DNA of 12,144 nt from Lachnospiraceae bacterium (GTDB taxonomy: Bacteria > Bacillota > Clostridia > Lachnospirales > Lachnospiraceae). Shown here in pieces: positions 6,702 through 12,144 of the stretch. Under the pieces are notes generated by a model. The model worked only from the letters and a program-made list of their open reading frames with translations. It ran no database searches and had not been told where the DNA came from. The position numbers and the translations under genes are program-made. Each line of letters starts with the position of its first letter. Positions within the stretch are counted from its first letter, which is position 1. The DNA lies in contig CAAGKE010000203.1 of assembly GCA_900770325.1 (NCBI GenBank), forward strand, positions 1 to 12,144, read 5' to 3'.

Positions 6702-6760
6702 CAGACATTTTGATAAAATGTCTGCCAAAGAAAGACATCGTATCTCACAATGGCAGACAT
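6702..6760 (-). repeat. three-arm competing inverted repeats in the leader of the exported-protein gene
   Basis: In transcript order (minus strand), arm A is ATGTCTGCCA (6760-6751), arm B is TGGCAGACAT (6727-6718) continuing into TTTT, and arm C is AAAATGTCTG (6711-6702). A and B form a perfect 10-bp stem with a 23-nt loop, followed by a short U-run. B's inner part (CAGACATTTT, 6724-6715) and C form another perfect 10-bp stem with a 3-nt loop. Both stems use the same bases, so they exclude each other. A fourth, partial copy (GATGTCTTT) lies in the A-B loop. The layout looks like an attenuator, or a multi-site operator. A-B could instead end transcription from the protease operon. Confidence 0.55.
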
Positions 6761-6796
6761 CATAAAAATCTTTTATTCATTCAGTACTATGATACC

Positions 6797-6826
6797 AGTA
6801 TACTCTATTTTACGGAGATATTGCAA
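6797..6826 (-). promoter_or_regulatory. candidate sigma-A promoter for the exported-protein/HAD operon
   Basis: TTGCAA (6826-6821, 4 of 6) and TATACT (6802-6797, 5 of 6) are 18 nt apart on the minus strand, just after the stop of the secreted two-domain protein gene. Transcription would start near 6790, giving a leader of about 175 nt that contains the competing repeats. Confidence 0.45.
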
Positions 6827-6851
6827 GCCCATTGATCATAAGCAGATAATA

Positions 6852-8081
6852 TTAGTTCCGGCTCAGCGAACACAAAATGGATGCGATCACGTCCACATTC
6901 TGAGCGTACGGAGCACCGACCACTGCAAAGACATAATCACTGCTGTACGGGTGGAAGAACATGACACCGCTGATATTATCCGCTGCACTGGTATATGCCA
7001 CACAGTCAATGTCATTGATGGTGATCAGATCATCCACGGAATATCCGCCGGCCGTGAGCTCTGCAGCAATTTCCTCCAGAGTGGTATATCCATCACTTGA
7101 AGTCCAGCAGACCGACAGGTAGGGTGCATTTTCTGCGCCGGAATCATCTCCCGCCACATACAGCAGTCCCTGCTGCCTCTGTTCATCCGTAACCGCAAAC
7201 TCCTGCCACTGACTGGGCAGATACAGCCGGAAGCCATCCTCGAACTCTAACCAGGTACCCGCAAATACAGCATTTGATTCATCAAATACAATGCGTCCTT
7301 TCCCTGTATCCGATCCCGCCTGGCCGATATCACTGACGCTTCCCACACCGCCGCCTGCACCGATCTGTCCTTCTCCCCCGGTATCTCCGGCTACATCACC
7401 GGCGCCGCCGCCCAGATCCCCGATCAGTTCCTGCTCCTCTCCCGTCACGGACTGTTCACTGTCCACATGCTTCTCATAATCATCATATCCCCCGGCAAGA
7501 GGCGCATAGCTGGCTGCGATTCCTTCCAGATAACCTTCTTCCATCAGATAGTTCAGTGCCGGTACCGTCTTGGTTCCAAACATATAGGTGTTTCCGTTCC
7601 AGACATTGAACAGACGTGTATCGTTTATGGTATAACCGCAGGCTGTATACGTATATCTGATCTCTGTAAACTCCCGCCCGTCAATTGTCACATTCATTGC
7701 CTCTTCCACGATACTCAGGTCCTCATAGCTTTCTCCCAGGAAATCGGTGAATTCTCCGGCAATATCCTCTGACTCTCCTTCATACCTTCCCAAAATTACA
7801 TACGGCATAGAATCAGAATAAAGTGTATAGATGTAAACAAATCCGTCTTCCTGAGCAATAGATTTATAACCGGAAACCGCCACAGAAATACCCAGATCGT
7901 CCAGTGCCACCACGTCCTTCTGCGTTCCTGCAAAGGAGGCTGGCGGTGTAAGCTGCTCCACTCCGCTGCCCGCTCCTCCAAAAAAATCACCTTCTGCCTG
8001 TACCGGAACGGCTAAGCTTCCCGCCATCATCATAACTGCCGCTGCCAGCGCCCCGTTTCTTTTCATTTTCCACTTTTTCAT
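6852..8081 (-). CDS. secreted two-domain protein, partner of the M4 protease
   Basis: This 409-residue protein starts with a clear signal peptide: MKKWKMKR, a hydrophobic core at about 10-25, and a likely cut after VPVQA (29). The mature protein has two alpha/beta regions of similar size (about 52-195 and 268-407), separated by an acidic, Gly-rich linker (about 200-262). Each region shows strands with PY(V/L), an amphipathic helix (TDFLGE or LEEIAAEL), then strands on an I-x-(G/D)-x-x motif (TIDGREFTEI, TINDIDCVAY). This suggests a duplicated fold of the DUF1795/PsbP kind, which is inference. The ATG at 8081 is chosen for its SD (AAAGGAG, 7 nt away); earlier TTG or ATG codons lack one. It follows the M4 protease gene by 47 nt on the same strand, so the two are probably co-transcribed. 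It could be a protease partner, substrate or surface protein; the function is unknown. Confidence 0.75.
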   Translation of the reverse strand: MKKWKMKRNGALAAAVMMMAGSLAVPVQAEGDFFGGAGSGVEQLTPPASFAGTQKDVVALDDLGISVAVSGYKSIAQEDGFVYIYTLYSDSMPYVILGRYEGESEDIAGEFTDFLGESYEDLSIVEEAMNVTIDGREFTEIRYTYTACGYTINDTRLFNVWNGNTYMFGTKTVPALNYLMEEGYLEGIAASYAPLAGGYDDYEKHVDSEQSVTGEEQELIGDLGGGAGDVAGDTGGEGQIGAGGGVGSVSDIGQAGSDTGKGRIVFDESNAVFAGTWLEFEDGFRLYLPSQWQEFAVTDEQRQQGLLYVAGDDSGAENAPYLSVCWTSSDGYTTLEEIAAELTAGGYSVDDLITINDIDCVAYTSAADNISGVMFFHPYSSDYVFAVVGAPYAQNVDVIASILCSLSRN

Positions 8082-8128
8082 ACTTTTCTCCTTTCTAAAG
8101 CGACTCCTCCAGACGATTACGAAACCCA

Positions 8129-9976
8129 TCAATAACCTGCCTGTTCACACAGGATATCGATCTGTTTCTGCCATTTGGGATCCATTCCTCTGACCCGGGC
8201 CACAAATTTCAACGCCTCGTGAACCTCTCTGTAACCGGATCTGGGTGTCAGCATATTCATAGTTTCCCGCCACAAGCCGAATGCCTCCTGCAGATCCATT
8301 CCATCCCGGCAAAGCTGCCAGGCAATATGAGAAATCAGGGAATTGTTGGTGTGTACGCCGCCGTAATCATTTTCCCAGAGCGGCGTTTCGGCCGGTTCCT
8401 GGTAATACTTTCCGCCAATGGTAACCGGCTGCTTATAATCCCAGGGACAGCTCATGCTGCGGACCGGACTGCCGCAATTTTCTCCCAGCAGCCAGTCGGT
8501 ATCCTCTGTTGCCCCCAGCAGCAATTCACACAGGTTTCCCATCACATCACTAAAGCCCTCGTTCACTGCTCCCGATTCGTTTTCATACAGATCCCCGCCA
8601 ATGGTATATGTGGTTACCCCATGAGTAAATTCATGAGCTGCCACGTCAATGCATTCGCCGTAGTCATTCAGATCGCTGGCTCCAAACATGGCCCATCCAT
8701 TGGATATTCCCATGTAGCACGCATTGTCCAAAGGCCTTCCATTTCCGTTACAATAATCCGTCAGAATTACGATCGGTGTCCCGAATCCGTCCACAGATTC
8801 CAATCCATAGTCCCTGTAAAAATCATAGACCCGGATATAACTTTCATAAGTAAGAAGATACGCATCCGGCCATCCCGTGTTGTTTTCTGACATCCAGGGC
8901 GCTATTTCATTTTTGTACATCCAGGAATAGCAGTCTGCCAGCAGAATATGCCTGTTTACATCTGCAAGATAATAGGTCCCATCTGCGGGATCACGGGCCA
9001 CCGGAACGGTCACCGTCCTTTCCGTACCATCATGCAGGCGAACGGTACCGGTATAGCTTGCTTCCTCCAATCCGTCAAACCAGTACCTCGCCGCTTCTGT
9101 CTGCGCATCGTCTCCCAGAACCAGCTCCTCCGGGGAACTGACCGCCAGATATCCCAGATAGAAACCGTCATACGAAATCAGATGTTCCAGGTATCCGCGC
9201 CCATCCGGTGCCTCTTCCTCTTCCGGATAATTGGTAAAAACCGCCCATGCATGGCAGGCAACTCCATTGTAGGTCACGGAAGTCTGCCTCGTATGATCCG
9301 AAAATACCTGAAGCTTATATGCCGGATACGTATCCAGCACCGTCTGCTCCGCCTCCGCTGCCGTAATGGACGATTCTGTCCGGGCAATTCCCACATTGGG
9401 AGTAAAGGAACAGGAAAGACCTGCCGTGTAGCCATCCGGATCGATGACCACCTTTAGAACTGCATTCTGAATGGTCAGATCTGCGTACCTCTGTTTATAC
9501 AAAATATAGGTATAGCCCTGTTTATCCTGCTCCGCAAAAACGGCAAAAAATTCCGACCCCTTCGACAGTCCCAAAAGCCGGGCAATTCCGTTCAGGGAAA
9601 CGATCGCGTCTTCAAAACCGTTTATCTTTCCTTCATAGAATTTTCCCCGCAGAAAGGTAAGATATCCCTCATCACTGTAAACAAAAGAAGCATCTCCGCC
9701 ATTCATCCTCAGTATGTCTTCTTCCGTAAGCTGTACTGTCTCATTGTACAGCTTCTCCGTTTCCTGTTCCGCCTCTCCTTCATCATTATTTCTCTGCGTC
9801 TCAGATTCCCCTGTCCCTCCTCCATTTTCCTCCACGCTTTCCAGAATGGAGGGAATGGATCCGGCTGTCAGAGTATCTGCACCAGCAGCATCTCCCGGAA
9901 CAGTCCACAGTAAAACTGCTGCCAGAACTGCTGTCGCCAGAACCGGGATTCCTTTTCCATTATCGATACTTTTCAT
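8129..9976 (-). CDS. secreted M4 (thermolysin-like) zinc metalloprotease precursor
   Basis: This is a 615-residue pre-pro-enzyme. The signal peptide (hydrophobic core about 10-25) likely ends after GDAAGA. An acidic low-complexity stretch follows (about 50-75), then an FTP-type propeptide (about 88-140, including GKINGFEDAIVSLNGIARLL) and a PepSY-like part (about 200-285). The catalytic domain carries HEFTH (448-452: two zinc His and the general-base Glu), ESGAVNEGFSD (third zinc ligand Glu473, Asp477) and GGVHTNNSLISHIAW with the transition-state His542, all as in thermolysin. The length is typical of M4 precursors. I place the start at the ATG at 9976, which leads straight into the signal peptide; the SD (AGGA, 11 nt upstream) is modest, and an in-frame TTG at 10039 lacks one. 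The role is extracellular protein breakdown after self-removal of the propeptide. The secreted two-domain gene follows, and a double-HTH regulator is divergent. Confidence 0.9.
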   Translation of the reverse strand: MKSIDNGKGIPVLATAVLAAVLLWTVPGDAAGADTLTAGSIPSILESVEENGGGTGESETQRNNDEGEAEQETEKLYNETVQLTEEDILRMNGGDASFVYSDEGYLTFLRGKFYEGKINGFEDAIVSLNGIARLLGLSKGSEFFAVFAEQDKQGYTYILYKQRYADLTIQNAVLKVVIDPDGYTAGLSCSFTPNVGIARTESSITAAEAEQTVLDTYPAYKLQVFSDHTRQTSVTYNGVACHAWAVFTNYPEEEEAPDGRGYLEHLISYDGFYLGYLAVSSPEELVLGDDAQTEAARYWFDGLEEASYTGTVRLHDGTERTVTVPVARDPADGTYYLADVNRHILLADCYSWMYKNEIAPWMSENNTGWPDAYLLTYESYIRVYDFYRDYGLESVDGFGTPIVILTDYCNGNGRPLDNACYMGISNGWAMFGASDLNDYGECIDVAAHEFTHGVTTYTIGGDLYENESGAVNEGFSDVMGNLCELLLGATEDTDWLLGENCGSPVRSMSCPWDYKQPVTIGGKYYQEPAETPLWENDYGGVHTNNSLISHIAWQLCRDGMDLQEAFGLWRETMNMLTPRSGYREVHEALKFVARVRGMDPKWQKQIDILCEQAGY

Positions 9977-10130
9977 ACTCTCTGTTTTCCTGTCCTCTTT
10001 CTGTTGTCCGTAAGCATACAGCCGCATCATTCGGCTCAAGTGCTATAAATATAGCTGTTGCCGGCATATGTCCGCTCCCGTATTATTCCGCATTCCACAG
10101 AAGACTCCGTCCAGTGTTCTTTGTAATACT

Positions 10131-10152
10131 ATCAGCATTCTTGCTGATTTTT
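10131..10152 (+). repeat. 7-bp hairpin ATCAGCA-TTCT-TGCTGAT with T-run
   Basis: A perfect 7-bp inverted repeat (10131-10137 with 10142-10148) has a 4-nt loop and is followed on the plus strand by TTTTT. In shape it is a small intrinsic terminator for the plus strand, but no plus-strand gene ends here. On the minus strand it sits at the predicted start of the protease transcript, so an operator is equally possible. Confidence 0.45.
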
Positions 10153-10189
10153 ATCATAACAGCTTCAGGACACTCAAGGGAGATAATTG

Positions 10190-10245
10190 CCGGAATTGTC
10201 ATTGACATTTTCGACAATCAGTTCAACTCTATTCCGGTATTGTCA
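10190..10245. repeat. CCGG(A/T)ATTGTCA direct repeat plus ATTGTC/GACAAT inverted repeat
   Basis: CCGGAATTGTCA (10190-10201) and CCGGTATTGTCA (10234-10245) agree at 11 of 12 positions and start 44 bp apart, about four helical turns. Between them GACAAT (10213-10218) makes an inverted repeat with ATTGTC (10195-10200), 12 nt apart. The second direct copy contains the regulator's -35 box (TTGTCA). The arrangement looks like a set of binding sites for one protein, most simply the divergent double-HTH regulator itself. Confidence 0.5.
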
Positions 10246-10269
10246 AAAAAGGCTTATCTGCTGTAATAT
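10240..10269 (+). promoter_or_regulatory. candidate sigma-A promoter of the double-HTH regulator
   Basis: TTGTCA (10240-10245, 5 of 6) and TAATAT (10264-10269, 4 of 6) are 18 nt apart. The start would be near 10276, giving a leader of about 97 nt. The -35 box is part of the CCGGTATTGTCA repeat, so binding there should repress this promoter. Confidence 0.5.
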
Positions 10270-10275
10270 AGAATT

Positions 10276-10306
10276 AGTCCGGACTGGGTGAAGTTCCCCG
10301 AAGTTC
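10276..10306. repeat. palindrome AGTCCGGACT and tandem GAAGTTC at the transcription start
   Basis: AGTCCGGACT (10276-10285) is a perfect 10-bp palindrome at the predicted +1 of the regulator. GAAGTTC then occurs twice, at 10290-10296 and 10300-10306, exactly 10 bp (one helical turn) apart. Both are operator-like, but they could also be RNA features of the leader. Confidence 0.4.
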
Positions 10307-10372
10307 GAAAAACATTATAGGAAATTGCCTGATTAGTTATTACAATAAAGGGATAAAGGAAGAAACACTGCC

Positions 10373-12103
10373 ATGAATTTTTCTGATAAGCTGAATGAAT
10401 ACCTAAGACTCTTAAACTGTACAGCCCGTGAGCTCTCTGACAGCTGCGGACTTTCTTCTGCCGTAATCAGCCGGTACCGCAACGGAGAACGTATTCCTGC
10501 CCCCGGCAGTGAACAGCTTGACCGGCTCATCCGGGGTATCTGTACCCTGGCAGAAAAGAAGGGAATTCCGGCTCTCACCGAAAATGAGGTTCGCACTTCC
10601 CTGGAGGCACCGCTGCTGGCTGAAAATACCGCCTGTGAAAACCTGTCCGGAAATTTTGATCTTCTGATATCCACGCTTGGAATCAATCTTTCTGAACTGG
10701 CCCGGGCTATGAACTATGATGCATCTTATCTTTCCCGTATCCGCAGCGGAAACAGACGGCCGGCAGATCCGGGTGAATTCTCGGAAAAAGTCTGCCGCTT
10801 TGTGGTTCGGCATTACCAGACAGCAGAGCAGCGAAGTGCCCTCGCGTATCTGACCGGCCAGGAAAACCTGGATTTTTCTGACCACAATGTCTGTCTTGAA
10901 GCACTGAACACATGGCTTTTCACAGGAAAGTCTCCCTACAGAAATCCGGTGGACACCTTTCTTCATAAGCTGGATTCCTTCGATCTGAACGACTATATCC
11001 GTTCCATTCATTTTGATACGCTGAAGGTTCCTTCTGCCCCCTTTCTTCTGCCTACCTCCAAAAGCTACATTGGACTGGAGGAAATGAAAAACGGAGAGCT
11101 GGATTTCTTCAAAGCAACCGTTCTGTCCAGGTCAAACCATCCCGTCTTCATGTGCAGTGACATGCAAATGGATGATATGGCTAAGGATCTGGATTTCGGA
11201 AAAAAATGGATGTTTGGTCTTGCAATGATATTAAAGAAAGGACTTCACCTGAACATGATTCACAATGTGGAACGTCCTTTTAACGAAATGATGCTGGGAC
11301 TGGAATCCTGGATTCCTCTGTATATGACAGGTCTGGTCTCCCCCTATTACCTGAAAGGAGTCCATAACACTGTTTACAGTCATCTTCTGTACACCTCGGG
11401 CAGCGCTGCCCTTTCCGGCGACTGTATCACCGGTCACCATAATGAATGCAGATATTATCTTACAAAAAATCCGGCCGAGTTAAGCTGGTATCAGAAAAAA
11501 TCAGAACGGCTGCTATCCAGGGCAGCTCCGCTCATGGACATTTACCGTGAAGAAACGAAGCATCAGTTTTATGCTTTTCTGGATACTGATACAAAGGTTT
11601 CGGGTAACCGGAGGCAGATCCTTTCCTCGCCTCCCTTATATACACTTCCGGAAGATATGCTCAGAAAGATTTTAACACGAAATAACATCTCTGCTGATGA
11701 AACAGAACAGATCTGCAGCTATGCTGCACAAGCCCGGAAACAGCTGCAAAAAAAGCTGCAGGAATGCACCGTAACCGATGAGATCGCCCTGCTAAACAAA
11801 GAGGAATTTGAGAAACACCCTCTTTCTCTCGCCCTTGCCGACCTGTTTCTGGAAAAAGATGTGTTCTATACCTTTGAGGAGTACCAGGAGCATCTGCGGC
11901 AATGCCGCAGCTTTGCCCGGAAATATCCCGGTTACCGGATAACAGAAAATACACAGGCGGCCTTTCGCAATATCGAGATCCGGATTCACGAAGGCAGATG
12001 GGTCATGCTATCCAAGAACTGTTCTCCGGTCATCCATTTTGTTATTTTCCACCCGAAAATGCGCAGTGCACTGGAAAATTTTGCCGCGCCTGTTGTGGAA
12101 TGA
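10373..12103 (+). CDS. transcription regulator with two tandem XRE-type HTH domains and a large C-terminal domain
   Basis: This 576-residue cytoplasmic protein has two Cro/C1-like helix-turn-helix domains in a row. The first is at about 11-55, with TARELSDSCGLSSAVISRYRNGER. The second is at about 97-145, with NLSELARAMNYDASYLSRIRSGNR. Both end in the same SR-(Y/I)-R-(N/S)-G recognition signature, so they look like a duplication, although the linker and flanks differ. The C-terminal ~400 residues form an unrecognised alpha/beta domain with conserved-looking blocks: KKGLHLNMIHNVERPFNEM (288-306), LGLESWIPLYMTG (308-320) and a Cys-rich SGDCITGHHNECRYYL stretch (348-363). It may be a ligand-sensing domain, and a distant TrmB/PLD-like fold is possible but not shown. 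There are no membrane segments. An SD (AAAGGAAG) precedes the ATG. The gene is divergent from the M4 protease operon and is preceded by clustered repeats, so autoregulation and protease control are the natural model. Confidence 0.8.
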   Translation: MNFSDKLNEYLRLLNCTARELSDSCGLSSAVISRYRNGERIPAPGSEQLDRLIRGICTLAEKKGIPALTENEVRTSLEAPLLAENTACENLSGNFDLLISTLGINLSELARAMNYDASYLSRIRSGNRRPADPGEFSEKVCRFVVRHYQTAEQRSALAYLTGQENLDFSDHNVCLEALNTWLFTGKSPYRNPVDTFLHKLDSFDLNDYIRSIHFDTLKVPSAPFLLPTSKSYIGLEEMKNGELDFFKATVLSRSNHPVFMCSDMQMDDMAKDLDFGKKWMFGLAMILKKGLHLNMIHNVERPFNEMMLGLESWIPLYMTGLVSPYYLKGVHNTVYSHLLYTSGSAALSGDCITGHHNECRYYLTKNPAELSWYQKKSERLLSRAAPLMDIYREETKHQFYAFLDTDTKVSGNRRQILSSPPLYTLPEDMLRKILTRNNISADETEQICSYAAQARKQLQKKLQECTVTDEIALLNKEEFEKHPLSLALADLFLEKDVFYTFEEYQEHLRQCRSFARKYPGYRITENTQAAFRNIEIRIHEGRWVMLSKNCSPVIHFVIFHPKMRSALENFAAPVVE

Positions 12104-12119
12104 TATCCTTTATCCAGAC

Positions 12120-12137
12120 CGGGAAATACCCGTTTTT
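12120..12137 (+). terminator. weak candidate intrinsic terminator after the regulator
   Basis: CGGG-AAATA-CCCG followed by TTTTT lies 16 nt after the regulator stop. The stem is only 4 bp, so termination strength is doubtful, but the position and the T-run fit. Confidence 0.4.
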
Positions 12138-12144
12138 GAGATGA

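Larger units (their letters stand above)
9977..10372. other. divergent regulatory region between the M4 protease and the double-HTH regulator
   Basis: These 396 nt hold no credible gene. They contain the regulator's promoter and the repeats listed separately. On the minus strand, TTGAGT (10177-10172) and GATAAA (10155-10150), 16 nt apart, are a weak candidate promoter for the protease. It would give a leader of about 170 nt that starts at the ATCAGCA/TGCTGAT hairpin. Confidence 0.5.

Noticed and set aside
8219..8890. 223-residue plus-strand frame opposite the M4 protease
   Set aside because: It lies over the conserved catalytic domain of the protease and has no protein-like features of its own.
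10412..11011. 199-residue minus-strand frame opposite the regulator
   Set aside because: It overlaps the two HTH domains and has no SD or motif; the codon pattern follows the regulator's frame.

Overview
The window looks like a chromosomal stretch of a Clostridia-type Firmicute, most likely a Lachnospiraceae relative. The signs are moderate GC, strong purine-rich Shine-Dalgarno sites, a CarD-family regulator starting MYQVGEYVVK, a split (two-gene) transketolase and an M4 protease with a Gram-positive secretion signal. This placement is inference from protein style, not from a marker gene. No tRNA, rRNA, CRISPR array, IS element or phage gene was seen.

Layout from left to right. (1) 1-2363, minus strand: a split transketolase (N-terminal TPP subunit, then C-terminal subunit, coupled by a GTGA overlap), followed by a small two-TM membrane protein cut by the window edge. 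(2) 2661-3098, plus strand: a FucU/RbsD-type sugar mutarotase, divergent from the transketolase, with a candidate structured leader and a clear intrinsic terminator. (3) 3295-4098, minus: a CarD-family RNA polymerase-binding regulator followed by a small conserved-looking protein. (4) 4443-6613, minus: a small exported protein and a HAD-IA hydrolase, followed by a fused pair of gene remnants (a GNAT acetyltransferase truncated at both ends, joined out of frame to an M20 peptidase without its N-terminus). (5) 6852-9976, minus: an M4 (thermolysin-like) secreted metalloprotease and, 47 nt downstream, a secreted protein with two similar-looking domains around a Gly-rich linker. (6) 10373-12103, plus and divergent from the protease: a 576-residue regulator with two XRE-type helix-turn-helix domains and a large unrecognised C-terminal domain.

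How the parts may work together. The protease, its secreted partner and the divergent double-HTH regulator form a plausible regulated exoprotease unit. The 396-nt region between them is full of repeats: a CCGG(A/T)ATTGTCA direct repeat whose second copy contains the regulator's -35 box, an ATTGTC/GACAAT inverted repeat, a perfect 10-bp palindrome at the predicted start of transcription, and a 7-bp hairpin on the protease side. This is the most interesting part of the window. Other points of interest are three mutually exclusive inverted-repeat arms in the leader of the small exported protein gene, the GNAT/M20 chimera, and a transketolase that has lost residues typical of the family. Promoters, leaders and operators are pattern-based and were not folded or searched computationally.
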